A DNA stretch of 64,000 bases from Undaria pinnatifida (GCA_012845835.1 JABAKD010000016.1:22435182-22499181), one strand, 5' to 3'; positions 52,802 to 64,000 are shown, counted from the stretch's first letter. Made by a program: numbers and translations. Notes: generated by a model not told the origin, from the letters alone.

Positions 52802-54788
52802 ATAACACTGCGGATGAAACCGTGCATTCATGATCCTTCGTATTGTTGTGAGCTAGGCGCTCGTTATTTAAGGCTGGTCCTGCTGTGACCGTCTACAGAG
52901 CTACACGGGAACCTATGTATGATACTTCTCGATCGGCTACACTAGTTCGTCTGTTGGGCTACGTGTGTATCTATGTCTGGCACTCATAAAGGGGTAGTCT
53001 ATATAGAGCGGCTAAAGTACGTCGATTTCTTCTTGTCGTTTTACGCCGAAGGTTGTTTGGGTGGTCGTCGCACGACTCCCTTTCTTTTTCTAGCCATTCC
53101 GAGCTGCCTGTATAATGCGTACAACCGCTTGTTGCAGATCCGTCGACAGTGTCTATCGACAATTGCGCGATTGTCGCTACAAAACACGTTGTTTAACATG
53201 CGATACCAGTTGAGGGGTCACGGTCTGGAATCCGTCGTAGTATGTAGTATCGAACATCAATACAATTGTCGTGTGTGGCTCTAACTTATTTTTCCTGGGG
53301 CCATCACTAATATTATAGTCTCACCATGTTCGTCAGCTACTAACCGGGGTCGTTCATTATTATCTTGTTTTTTTCGCGCGTGTTACGCCATACCTGAAAA
53401 AGTTGGCCTGCTGTCTCTGCGTGGTGTTTTGACTTGACCGTTGCGGGACACAAGCCAAAATACGAACGATGCGATCATTGATTTCATCTCGACCCGTGCG
53501 TGTTGATACGCTGTTCGTTTACTTTTCTCGGACATGCGGGTGTACGCTTGTTCGGGTTGCGCGCAGGCAGCATTATGATGTGTCATATAATCGCTCGAAA
53601 AACCAGCAAATCGGTCGTGCGTGATAAGAGGAAGGTTGTCGTTAGGTAACCTGGTGTTTTGGGTAACGAGTAGAAATATTGAACAGTAGAAGAACAGGAA
53701 AATTCGGGAGGTTTTCCGTGTATTATAGCGGGATGTATGTGTGAAACGGGGTTTTACAGAGAAATTTAAAGTTCTGGATAGTAATAAGGGAAAACTATCG
53801 AGATATCAGATACCAACAATCAACTGTAAAGGTGTGTGAAGCGAAGAATCGTCGTTGCAGCGTAATAGCCAAGAAGGGATATCTAACGGGCGAGGCCCTG
53901 CACGACGAGCTGAAGGGGACCGGTGCAGAGGATAAGGGACGTCAGGGAGTCCTCAAGTTGTTGTTGTTTGGGTTTTTGTTTTGTTTGGTTGTTTGCTATT
54001 GCGGGTTGAAGCTGTTGCACAGTAGCCCTCCCAACTTTGCTTTAACGACATTGCCGGTTTCAAAACCAGCTCCCGGTCGTATCTCCTGAAATTCGTTGTC
54101 CCTCCACACCTCGAAGTCATCGATCGATAGACCTTTTGAACACAGAAAAATATATGGGTAGGTTTTTTTCAAGAGTAACCTTCGTTGTGCCGAGCAGCCG
54201 TGATACGTCCGTTGACGAAAATCACTGTTTTTTTAAGGGGCTATCGTAGAATCAGTCGTCGATGTGCTGGAGAATGAGCATCGTCAAGAACAGCAGTCGT
54301 ACGAAGGAACGAGCAAGGATGAAGGACCTCACCGCTACCGAACAACAGGACGAGGAGTAAGAAAAGTTTGTGGGGGGCCCAGGCCCAACGCAGAGATCGA
54401 GCTCGGGAGGCGGAGCAACCGGGAGCGTGGAAACGGGTACAGTGTATACGCTTTTCTTCAACCAAACTGCAAGTCAGATGTGAGATGAAGGTTTCCGTCG
54501 AAAACCGTCTTTCCAAGCTCCGATCGACATATACAACAACTTCGTCCACATCCTTGTATTTAGTGAGAAGGTTAATTTTACATGTATAAGAACTACTCGT
54601 AAACGTTCAATTTAAGGTTTCAACCCTTGTCTCATTCTGTGTTTATATTCACCCCCACAACGTTTTAGGGTAGTAATGTATACACACATAGTCAAACTAT
54701 GAAGAGTAACGGCATGATATATGTGGTATAATAGCGTTATAGTCCATAGTTGTAAGGATGGTTATTGCGTGTGTACGCTCAGGGATAA
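52802..54788. other. Mostly unassigned; scattered protein-like pieces on the minus strand
   Basis: Besides the pieces mentioned under 52341-52801, frames at 54241-54549 (minus) and 54264-54488 (plus) overlap and are not distinguishable from chance. No repeat family member recognised. Confidence 0.3.
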
Positions 54789-54960
54789 TTATGAATTCAG
54801 CCATTCTTGATAAACGCCGCGAGAGGGAACGTTGAAATTCCCATTCGGCCCTTGCACCTTGGTTCCTATCGCCCCGAAAAAGCTTTCTCGGCATACATAA
54901 ATACGTTTTGCATATATACGGATCAAGCTCCCAAATTTGCCCCGTCGCCATACACACCTA
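54789..54960 (-). CDS. Possible hypothetical exon, about 57 codons
   Basis: The end of a minus-strand frame (SLIRIYAKRIYVCRESFFGA, then VQGPNGNFNVPSRGVYQEWL) is protein-like; the upstream part of the frame (to 55148) is Cys/Phe-rich and less so. No family. Confidence 0.2.
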
Positions 54961-55959
54961 AAATGAAAAGGACCACCGTAAAACACATGTATTCGAAAAC
55001 AATACTTTGAAACAACACGTCCACGAAGCCCAGGAAACCAACTAGGGTATACGCATGTAACAACAACATGTAAGAACAACCACCCGGATACATAATTGTC
55101 AAGTGATAAGGATGTTTGCCCGCTGAAACCACATATACGTTCGCACACGAAATCCAGTCAAACGTTTAAACCCATATACCGTGCGGTTTCCAAACTGAGG
55201 TCCCTCCGTGTCAACAGCATTGCATACTCTACATATCGCTTTATGAAAAACCTAAACCGCTTGTGACTGCTCATTGCCAAAAAACATATTTATCGAGAAC
55301 GCAAGAGCAAACAGACGTAGAGACAGGGTAATAAAGGAGCGCTTTTCATAACAGCCTTTCATCACCACACTACCTCTTTGGAATTGGTCTTGTGTGTCAG
55401 CGAACTGGGTCCAACGCATTCCCGTAGTGTCTTAGGGGGAGTGAGGAACGGCAGTAAAAACCGAGCGCACAGCGATTCTGACCGTTTGTATACTGAGCAA
55501 TCTCCGGGCCGCGTCTCCTCTGTATCAGGTTTGTGAAGAATTTTCATTTGTCATTTTCAAGACAGCGTCTGCGAACATGCTACCTAGTGTGATATAGAAG
55601 AAAGGAACATTACTTAGCGATACTCCACTACATGCTAGGGGGTGTTGTCTTGAGAACCACTCACCCGGGCATCAGACGTGGACGCGACATCTACAGGACT
55701 ACAACATATTCGACGACATGAAAAATACAGGATGTTTAATCCTATATTATCCATTGCGAAGAGGAATTACAGGCAAATATGAGAAAATTGTGACGAACCA
55801 CACTACTAACCTATTATTAGTACGTACCGTAATTCTTTCGTACCGTGTGCATGATCGCCTCCCCACCTGTGCCGAACAGAGTAACATATACCGAACGTGT
55901 TTGAAACGTAATTCTAGCGTGGACACATCAAGGGTCACTTTGATACATTTAAGCCCGTG
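54961..55959. other. No gene recognised
   Basis: Short frames only. Nothing repetitive noticed. Confidence 0.3.
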
Positions 55960-57270
55960 TGATGATTTGCACTTCCCCTCGTGTTCACTGGCGGTGGTAT
56001 CGCATGACCACATCACCGTGATTTCTGCATTTGCAATTAGTATCTCTGTCTTATAATTGGTGACGTCAGGGTCCCACATCAACAAGGTTATTTATTGTGC
56101 TGGATGTATATGGGTGAAGTATTCGTTTTTGCGTCAAGATCATACATCTGTTGAATAACAGCTACCATATCTGGCACGCAATTTGAGTCGTAAAAAAGGT
56201 ATATGCACCCTCCGTTCCTCGGCAAGTCAAAATATTTTGCTCCCTTCCATTTCATAGTTTATCTTTGAAATAAAGAGCATCTGAATGGTAATACGAATGC
56301 AGAATCTGTCCACCATCACCATTACCATCATCACCAAACTCACACCCATTCCCTCACGGACAACACCCCCGCCGCTTCACCTACAATCGAACCTGCTAGA
56401 GTAAGGAACACTACCAGACTGGAGATATGACCTCACTACCTATCCAGCCAACCGTTCCGTAGTTGCAATTAATTTAATCCCTCCCCCACCCCGCCCCCCT
56501 CCTTCCCCGCCACCCGCACCATTGCCTAGACCTAGAACGTATTGAAAGTTCCTACCATGTACGAAGTATACATTTGTGCGACCTAAAGAGGTTGGCACCC
56601 CCCCCCTCCGCTCGCTTCGTTTTTTTCTCTCCCGCCGCCCCACATGAAATCAAAACCTGCCAGAGCAATAAACACCACCGGACGGGTGATATCACCTCAG
56701 ACTGTTTCAACGATAGCCCCCCTCAAAACCAGCGATCATCTTCAACGAGCGTTTCAGGGCTGCTAGACCCGAGGATGGATGCCAATAACGGAAGTCTCCA
56801 TATTTTCTCTTTTGTGCAAAGGTCTACAGAACGGTGACGTCGGGGTTTGAAGGGACACCGCATTCGAGGGGATATGACCGGGAGGTGGTTTCAAAACCGG
56901 CAATTCGATAAAGAAAAGTTGGGGAGCTACCGTAGAATGACTCCTCATTACCAACCTAGCCATCCATAACGTGGCTCCAATTACCCGCCCCCCCCCCCCC
57001 CCCCCCCCCCCCCGCCCATGACCCCTCCCCCCCAGTCAACGGCACCATAGCCTAGACATAGCACCACGAGTATAGTAAGTGCCTATCTGGTAATGACATA
57101 TGCGGCGACCTGAAAAGGTTGGAATCCACCCACACACCCACACACCCACCTTCAAACCTTCCGCCCTCCCCTCAACGATGGTACGACTTACATGATATAC
57201 TTGATAAACTAATATATTTCCTTCGACAGCTGTAATATTTTGTCCCCCTCAAAAAGGGGTTTTACAGTTT
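55960..57270 (-). repeat. Repeat family R1, inverted copy
   Basis: Read on the minus strand: end of the 5' block (AAACTGTAAAACCCC, GAGGGGGACAAAAT, CAGCTGT-GAAGGAAAT, GAGGGGAGGGCGGA) from about 57265, then the 3' block twice, guanine tracts (C-tract 56988-57013 on the plus strand), and the terminal protein-like segment at about 56055-55960. A MITE-B sits inside (56700-56942). More diverged than the plus-strand copies. Confidence 0.7.
56700..56942 (+). mobile_element. MITE-B, intact copy with target duplication
   Basis: Left end GACTGTTTCAACGATAGCCC and right end GGGGAGCTACCGTAGAATGA-CT are inverted relatives. CCTCA precedes (56695-56699) and follows (56943-56947). Uninterrupted R1 copies have the sequence once (AATGAGGTGATATC-like), so this is a true insertion with a 4- or 5-bp target duplication. 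Confidence 0.75.
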
Positions 57271-57839
57271 TCACGCACAAATTGATTAACACCACCCCAG
57301 GGATGAGATATACGTAACCTCAATTTGCGACGAAATGTTACCGGTATAGCACGTACGAGCAAAGTGTACATCGGGTTTGGTAACATAACCAAAGAAAGTT
57401 GAGGAGGCAATCCAACCAAAACACGATGTTGTAGAAACCATAATGGTTTTCGAATGACCCTTTTTGTGGGAGTAGGAGCATTGCTGCATGGTCTTATCAC
57501 CTGCGCACTATTTCTGACGACAGCAGCAGTGGTTCCCACACACACGTTCATAATCGCTCCCACACCCGATACCAAAAACAAGTTGAATAACAAATTATTA
57601 TAGAGCAAGACAAATACTGCAACAATATGACGACATCACTCAGCCGGTGTCGAGGCAGCACTCCAACTGGGTTCTGAATGCAACGGCTAGAAAGTCAGGA
57701 GCATTGCTGCCTGGTATTTCCTATACTCTTACTCTATCTTCGACGGCGGTGACCATGCCGGAATCATCGCCTCAATGGCGCCCAAGGTACGTAAAACATC
57801 GAACAGAATGGGCAAAGCAAGGGGCAACTAATTGAATAT
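57271..57839. other. No confident gene
   Basis: A minus frame of 119 codons (57249-57608) overlaps the R1 end and has no ATG start. Direct repeat of GCATTGCTGC near 57478 and 57702. Nothing else. Confidence 0.3.
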
Positions 57840-58115
57840 ACAATAGTAAACAAATGGGGGAAAAAAGAGCGGGACAAAATATATGAATGGGAAAAATGGA
57901 AAACCGGTTAAGTAAGAGCCCTAATACCGGCGGTGCTAGTACCTTCGCATCGGCTGACACTGCACCCCTGAAGATACCCGGAGGAGGCAATCCAAAGCGA
58001 ACAAACACACACAAGACGGTCGCAGTAAGAGCTTGAGGTTTCGTAGACCGGTGCTACCGTAGTCGGCTTGGTGTTTAGCTACCCTGTCTGCGGTGTCTTT
58101 CTTTATTTCTTCAAC
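57840..58115 (+). repeat. Dispersed repeat family D, copy 2
   Basis: See 430-770 for shared landmarks. It is followed immediately by the hexamer-rich DNA at 58130. Confidence 0.55.
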
Positions 58116-58129
58116 CACGCCCCTGTCAG

Positions 58130-59160
58130 GGATGTACATGAGTTGCTGTTTGGCAGAGCACGGCGGCGGTGTCCACGGACCTCCACGGGATTCGGCGGCT
58201 ATGTCCACAGCGTTCCACGGACAACCGCGCACACTCCACGGGCTACCGCGGACCTTCCACGGGCTTCCACAGACATTCCACGGGCTTCCACAGAATGCCG
58301 CCGTAAGTAGCGGAACACCGTGGAGGCCGATGGCACTACCGACGACCATTTCCGCGACATTTTCCACGGTAAGGCCCACGGCAATCTCAACGGCAATCTT
58401 CACGGCATCACCCACCACAAAGTCGTGGTCACCCACGGAAACGTCCACGTAAGCATCAACGGCATCGCCAATGAACATACCCACGGATACGCCCACGGTA
58501 CCACACAAAGACTTGTCCACGGAAACGTCCACAGAGATCCACGGATATGTACACGAAACCACCCACGGCAAAACCCACGACCACGCTCGCGATCACCGGG
58601 TGTATTACATTACTGTGTTTTCAAAACATTGGAACCAACGCTAAATCTAACCCTACCCCTATCAAGGGTCCATACGAAATATCCGCCGAAATGCCCCGTA
58701 ATGACATCGCCGGGGTAAAATAGTTGGAAATGTCAACTAATGTGCCTCAGCATTGGACGATTGCGGTGGCAATGGCCACGAACGGCCGCGGATGGCCGTG
58801 GAAATAGCTGCAGTTGGATATCCATGGAATCTTCCGCAATTGCCGCGGAAGGCCCGCTATTCTTTGGTGATAGACGCGTTTCAATGCCGATGGCCGCGGA
58901 TGGCCGTGGAAATTCCATTGCAGTTCCCGCGTAAACTGCCGTGGCAATTGCCGCCGACTTCGGTGGGTGCCATGGTTGGTACGACGTTTGCCACGGAGGG
59001 AACTGCGGCACGTGCAGCGGCCACCCTCGTGGAATTTTCCGTTGAAGAAGCATGAGATGTGGTACTCGCCGTGGAAAGGCGCGGATTAGGCCGTGGCAAC
59101 ACCCACGGAATTCCTCGGGCGTTTCGCGATTATTGCCGTGGACTTCCGCCCAAAACGTAA
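58130..59160. repeat. CCACGG / CCGTGG / CCGCGG hexamer-rich region
   Basis: From 58165 to 58580 CCACGG, TTCCACGGGCTTCCACAGA-like and CAACGGCAAT-like units recur every 10-25 bases. From 58760 to 59150 the pattern is GGCCGCGGATGGCCGTGGAA (58785 and 58889, direct repeat), TGCCGCGG, TGCCGTGG. Open frames on both strands (for example a VDVSVG-like peptide repeat on the minus strand) result from the repetition. It directly precedes the Mutator-like gene. Confidence 0.65.
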
Positions 59161-59485
59161 ATGATGTGCATCCGTGGTGGACGTTTGCTGTTCGTCCATG
59201 CATATGTGTCTCGCGCTCAACAACAGAGCCGCGTCAGCTGGTACGGGTACTGTGGGAGAAATCCGGCTAGTCTTTGCTTCGATTTAGGCTTCGAGCAAAG
59301 CTCCTGTATTTGTCGTTATCTGTCGCGGCGAGGCGGGCGCATCCCCGGCAGCTGCCGTATTTCGCACGCCTTACCAGCTTCCTCCTGATGGGGCTAGCTG
59401 GTTGTTGCTAAAATGTCGAACGTGTAGTCAAGGATCTGTGTTGTGAAACCTCCGTGACGCTGTTAGTTCCCGCAAAATATAAAAA

Positions 59486-62400
59486 ATGACATCTTTGACT
59501 AGTATGCCTGGCTGCTACGCTAAATATAAGACCGATGCCCTGCATCGACTAAAGATGGTGATTTGGTCTACCGCCGAGCAGCAATCCTTGGCCCGACAGT
59601 TTGGTGGCATTGTCATACAGGACAATACCTGCTTGACAAACAGGTGTGGAATATCGCGTTGCGAACCGGGGCCGAAGTGTTCATCGTCTGCTGTTAACAC
59701 GATAGCCTTGCAAGAACGTGCCCGCGGGTTTCTCAAATATGCCGCTTTCTCCAAATATGTTGTGCAGGTATGATCTGAAACTGATGTTGTTCATCGGTGT
59801 TGACTCCGAGAACAAGTCCATAGTTTTGGCTCAAGGCTTCTTCTCAGACGAGCAAACTACCTCATTCTTGTGGGCATTGGAGCACTACTGCAACATTTGT
59901 GGGGGACACCCGCAGGCAAGCAAGGCGTCCTGAAGCAGAAACGGTTTGTTCTCTTTTTCGCGGTTCCTCGTGTTGCTGAACCGTTATCGCCCTCTTCGTG
60001 GCGCTATAATATTGTGGTAGAATGTTTCCCCTACGATGTGGTCGTATCGTGTGGTGATTTTTCGTGTTCGGGGAAATAACGATGACAGGTTTGTTGGACG
60101 GTAACATTTGAATCGAACTGTGTTAAGACATGGTGCGTGTAGCGTGGCGGTGTTTAGGTGCTCCCTGCCACAGACAGTTGTACATTCCCATCGACTCCAC
60201 ATATCATGCGCCGAGCCTCTATCGCCCCGTAACATGTCATCATCTCTCTCCAACGTGCCACGACCGCACACCCCCTCTCCCATCTTCAAGTTGATCGTCA
60301 CGGACGCCGACCTTGCGATGACAAGCGCCGTCGCGGAGTTTTTGCCCAATACAATTCACCTGCATTGCCTTTGGCACATCATAAAGAATGCAAGGAAGCA
60401 TTGCCAAGCCGCGCTCTCCAAGAAGGCAAATCCGTTCTTCCGGCTACTCAAAGGCGCCGCTTTCGCCACATCAGAGAAAGTGAGTGACCTCAGCTAGTTC
60501 ATAACCGCTATACAGAGGCTGGATGATGCTGATGGCGTACTATTTCGCACTTTCACTACACCTTCAATGGCGTCCCGTGTGTGCGTTGCACATCCCCTTG
60601 TATGGCAGGAATGTGACGGCGTCTGGTCAAAAATCGAAGACCTCGTCAAGGGCTCAGGCTGCGAAAAATATGTCAAGGGCTACCTTAAAGAGTGAGTCGT
60701 TTGGTGGTGCTATCGATGTAGCTGGTGGCCGTTTCAGGTTTCACCGAGCATTAAACCGTGAAGTACAAGCAACTACAACCCTCCTCCGTACGTGTTAACC
60801 GCAGGAGCCGCAAATACTTGTCACGCTGCTACCATCCAACGACGCTGACGTTGAACATGACAGCATCGCAGAGGGTGGAGGGAATCTTCGGTGTTCTCAA
60901 GAAAGGCCGATTTGTACACCGACGTGCCACCCTGGTTTGGGTGAGGCAAGAACTCGAAAGACGAATAAAGGACTTCGCTGTTACGTCTCGCCTGTGAGTA
61001 TTGTTGGCCAGCGTAAGCATTGCATTGCGCTAATCTGCATCTACGAACATCAGTACCAACTGAAGTTGACATATAAATACCACGGCACGGAAAACACTTG
61101 CGTGTCTATTATGGTCTGCCAGCCTTGAAAATAGAGCTCAGTGGTGGTTGGTTCAGGGGTGCCGTCGTGACCTTCCGTTATTGTGCGCCCCCTCCTCTAC
61201 CGTCCCGTCATCGTCATAACCCATCATCCGCACGGACTTTGTTGCCCAACTCCAAAACAGGCTCAGCTCCAAGCGTGCCAGCCTCGGCAAGCAGCACGTT
61301 GAAGATCGTGTCCTCAAGTCCGCAGAGCCTCTCATGAGGCAGCTAGCGCCTGTCCACACCGTGGTTGTGAGGTACTACTTCGTATAGCCTTAGAAGTACT
61401 CGGGCGTCCGAAGGACGAGGATCTTCGTCAGCATGCAGTAAAGCTTTATACCAGGTATATCCTATATTTCCCTACGCAAGCCCACCCTGTTGGTGTATTT
61501 GTATTCCAGCCCACCCTGTTGCTTTATTTCATCATCTTACCCCATCTCAACGGTACCCATGTTTGACGGACATCAATCGCACGTTGTTCACCGCCCTCCA
61601 CAGGAATTGACGGCCGAAATTCTCGCCAGTGCCGCATACGACACCTCTGTCCTGGCAGAGGGACAGGGTTGCCATGACTACCTCGAGCGTTTAGCCACTC
61701 AGGCGGGCGACCACCTTGACGTATGCGCTCAGGTGCCAGAGGAAGCCTTTCGGGGAAGTAAGGCTCCAGACATTTCCATGTGGGGGACGACATCGTTGGG
61801 GTCTTTCGTTGAAGTTGTTCGTAACGTCAAGATTGACTGTGTGGTTCACGTCGTGTACAAGTACACGGATCGTCCGGTTGGGCACATTGTTGTGGTTGGC
61901 CCTGACGGGTTCCAACTGTGCACTTGCCTCAGACATATGAGGTGTGGCTTGCATTGCAGTCATACTTTGGCCGCGCTCGTTACTAAGTTGGGCCGCGCCG
62001 AAGAGTTCCTCGGCGAATCTATCCACCCTCGATGGCGGACTTCTCTTGAGCCGTGGAGTTTGTACAGTGCGGGTCTGAGCCCTTTTGATGGGCATGAACG
62101 TGGCACGGACACGGACGGATTCACGGGCGATTATGGTGACATGGACCTTGAGGATTCTCAGGACGGCCCGGCCGGCGGTGCTGTATCTATCCCGAGAGGC
62201 AGGTTCTACGCGGACTTTTTTGCGCGTGTCACGAAGTTGGTCAGCGCTGCATCCGACAATTACGACGGTACCCCAGCTTCGTATGCGCGATATAACGAAC
62301 TGTTTGATAGATTTGGCCGTGATGTTAACGCAACCATTATGGCACCCGTCGTTGCGGATGGCGTGACGGGACTGGGCAACCCTCCGCTTCCCGTCTCGAA

Positions 62401-62500
62401 GACACGAAAGAAAACAAGACATAAGGACGGTTTTGAGGGACGCTCCAAAAAGAAGGCCAAGGGCGGAGACACTAAAAGTTGCGTAGACGTCGCGAACTAG
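59486..62500 (+). pseudogene. Mutator-like (MULE) transposase with SWIM finger, one nonsense codon
   Basis: Exon 1 59486-59643 starts MTSLTSMPGCYAK and ends in GGIVIQDNTCLTN (first catalytic Asp region). Intron 1 is 59644-59767, GT-AG. Exon 2 59768-59915 completes Arg and continues YDLKLMLFIGVDSENKS to GGHPQ. Intron 2 is 59916-60290, GC-AG, phase 0. Exon 3 60291-60691 begins LIVTDADLAM (second Asp) and HCLWHI. It has TAG at 60495-60497 where Gln fits, then reads on (FITAIQRLDDADGVLF, VWSKIEDLVKGSG). Intron 3 is 60692-60804, GT-AG, phase kept. Exon 4 60805-60993 has LTLNMTASQRVEGIFGVLKK. A block at about 61220-61384 (FVAQLQNRLSSKRASL) and the last exon (from before 61559 to 62500) follow. The latter carries the SWIM motif CTCLRHMRCGLHCSH (61919-61963) and a basic C-terminus (KKKAKGG). 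Family: MULE, DDE superfamily, moves by cut and paste. The joint between 60993 and 61490 is not resolved. Confidence 0.8.
61919..61963 (+). other. SWIM zinc-finger motif
   Basis: CTCLRHMRCGLHCSH gives C-x-C, eight to ten residues, C-x-H, preceded by a hydrophobic strand (VGHIVVVGPDGFQL). SWIM fingers follow the catalytic domain in many MULE transposases. Confidence 0.75.
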
Positions 62501-62508
62501 ACATGGGT

Positions 62509-62990
62509 AGCCTCCGTTGCCGTCTGAGTGTTGTGAAATTTGAGGGGATACGACATTTTTGTGTCTTATTTGTATATAGAAGCCAAACTCGGCGAGCGGG
62601 GAGCGTTGAAAGGCGCCCTCCCGGGGACGGGTTGCTTGATCCCCGGGGAGGGGGGGGGGGTTCCCGGGATGGGGGGGGGTTCCAATATGTTAGGGGGTCT
62701 TTTTCCTCCCAGGTATTTTTTTTTGTTTACCCTGTTTTAGACCTGTGTAGCCTCCGTTGCCGTCTGAGTGTTGTGAAATTTGAGGGGATACCACATTTTT
62801 GTATATTGTTTGTATATTGAAGCCAAGCTCGGCGAGCGGGGAGCGTCGAAAGGCGCCCTCCCGGGGACGGGTTGCTTGATCCCCGGGGAGGGGGGGGGAG
62901 GGGGGAGGGAGGCGGGGGCGGGATGGGGGGAGTTCTAATATTTTAGGGGGCGTTTTCTTCCCAGGGATCTGTTTTCCCTGTTTTGGGTTT
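62509..62990 (+). repeat. Tandem duplication, 2 x about 240 bp
   Basis: Units at 62509-62745 and 62748-62990 both begin GTAGCCTCCGTTGCCGTCTG and share TGTTGTGAAATTTGAGGGGA, CTCGGCGAGCGGGGAGCGT, GGCGCCCTCCCGGGGACGGG, GATCCCCGGGGAGG and a GGGGTC/GGGGGC-TTTTT-CTCCCAG end. They are nearly identical up to the guanine tract, so the duplication is recent. It starts just after the transposase stop codon. Confidence 0.85.
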
Positions 62991-63524
62991 CCATTTTTTT
63001 CGGAGGCGTTTGTTTCCGGGGATGTAATATTATCCTCCCCTCCGGATCTTTTTATCTATCCCCGTTTTATTTTGTGTTACGTACAGCAGTGCGCATATGT
63101 CCCCGGGGTGTTTATTTGTACATATGATCATGATACATTTGGTTTGCTCTGCGAGCCATGCAAGGCTGTTATAAGAAACGCCTACCAACCAAAGTGGTAG
63201 CACAATGTATTGAGTTTTTTTCAAACCCTAGGGAAATAATTACTCTTCACGCAAATCAATTTTGCACCCTATCTTTGAGAGTTGGAATCTGAATTGGCAG
63301 GGTTGTTCATGACAGGACTCTTTCTTGAGTTTTGATTTTTTTCGTGCGTCAGTTTGGGTCATACTGTATTGATAGTTGTTGGAGAAAAATTCCAAAACAA
63401 AGCGAAATGCACCCCATTATTAGGTGAAAGAATAAAATGTAAAATCATCCGTCAGTTTTTTCATCTTCTCATGAAGACCAACCGTGCCAATGTTTAGACT
63501 CCAACTGTCAAAAACCAGGGTGCA
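62991..63524. other. No gene recognised
   Basis: Short frames only. Confidence 0.35.
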
Positions 63525-63532
63525 AAGGTTTG

Positions 63533-63809
63533 ACACCTCGGACAGAGCATGATCTACATCATCTATTATGAATAGATCCTATCTATCTGCTGTCGTTATT
63601 ATATGTTTTTTTGCAGGATCTGTGTATGTAGTACAGATCCAACCCAGGAAGAATGTGCTATTTATAGATTCTGCTGATCGTATATACTCGTACGGATCCA
63701 CACCCGGCAACATGACCTACAGTAGTCCATGCAGGTCTTATAGATCAGGCATCTGTCTGCCCTGAACGACACAGATCATAAAAGGAGATCTGATCTGTCC
63801 GAGGTGTGG
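63533..63809. mobile_element. MITE with 8-bp target duplication (hAT-like)
   Basis: ACACCTCGGACAGA at 63533-63546 and TCTGTCCGAGGTGT at 63794-63807 are perfect inverted repeats. AAGGTTTG occurs immediately outside both ends (63525-63532 and 63810-63817; two extra G lie between the right inverted repeat and the duplication). An 8-bp duplication is the hallmark of the hAT superfamily, so a non-autonomous hAT element is the best reading. Non-coding interior rich in GATC words. Confidence 0.8.
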
Positions 63810-63817
63810 AAGGTTTG

Positions 63818-64000
63818 AAGCAGAAAAAAAGACTCGACCTGTGGCTGGTAGTTTACCTGTTTCCTGCTGGGTTTTTTTTTGTTTCCCTGATAAATTGAAA
63901 AATCTACGTAGTCTTTTCGCAAACACGACACGGCCAATTGTACGACGGACTTGGGGTCGCTTCCTGTGTCCGCCGCCGAAGACTCATATATAGGTACTGT
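63818..64000. other. No feature recognised
   Basis: Nothing recognised; cut by the window edge. Confidence 0.3.

Noticed and set aside
1-64000. CRISPR array, rRNA genes, prokaryotic operons or ribosome-binding sites
   Set aside because: No regularly spaced identical repeats with unique spacers, no rRNA core sequences and no bacterial gene organisation were seen; the window is eukaryotic in character.

Overview
This window reads as repeat-rich, gene-poor nuclear DNA of a eukaryote. Supporting signs are spliced genes (including two introns with GC-AG borders that keep frame exactly), a Ty3/gypsy retrotransposon, a tyrosine-recombinase retroelement, a Mutator-like transposase with a SWIM zinc finger, a tRNA-headed SINE and several MITE families. 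There is no operon structure and no rRNA or tRNA gene that I can defend. An alga with a large genome is the most natural host, a red alga being my first guess. That is an inference from resemblance of the retroelements to algal and oomycete ones, not something the sequence proves.

Layout. 1-3 kb: degenerate short-repeat arrays (GTGCGGTT-like, then ATGCTCGAC-like) and one copy of a dispersed repeat. 3-15 kb: decayed or unrecognised coding-like stretches on both strands (a helicase-like fragment, a long multi-frame pseudogene, a single-frame pseudogene with three stops, one intact 290-residue ORF), broken up by small TIR elements. 15-33 kb: a landscape of repeat family R1 (about 0.9-1.5 kb, with guanine tracts), tRNA-derived SINEs, short repeats with (AAC)n tails, and a 3-kb unit bounded by inverted repeats that carries a two-exon gene (23.2-25.1 kb). 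33-35 kb: further SINEs. 35-39 kb: a tyrosine-recombinase retroelement on the minus strand with domain order RT, RNase H, recombinase. 39.6-46.3 kb: a decayed Ty3/gypsy element on the minus strand (gag with a degenerate zinc knuckle; integrase with D, D, E still readable; no RT recognised). 47-57 kb: mostly unassigned DNA with a long R1 copy, MITEs and one good unknown exon. 57.8-63 kb: hexamer-rich DNA, a Mutator-like transposase gene with at least four readable exons and one nonsense codon, and a 237-bp tandem duplication. 63.5-63.8 kb: a MITE with an 8-bp target duplication.

How it fits together. Almost everything recognisable is mobile or derived from mobile DNA, and insertions are nested (MITE in R1, R1 fragment in SINE), which gives a relative order of events. 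No housekeeping gene was identified. The most interesting unknowns are the inverted-repeat unit at 22.9-25.9 kb with its spliced gene, the R1 family whose 3' end keeps a protein-like segment in three places, the head-to-head SINE pairs, and the several well-formed coding remnants without a recognised family. Repeat identities were judged by eye; exact boundaries and percentages need alignment.
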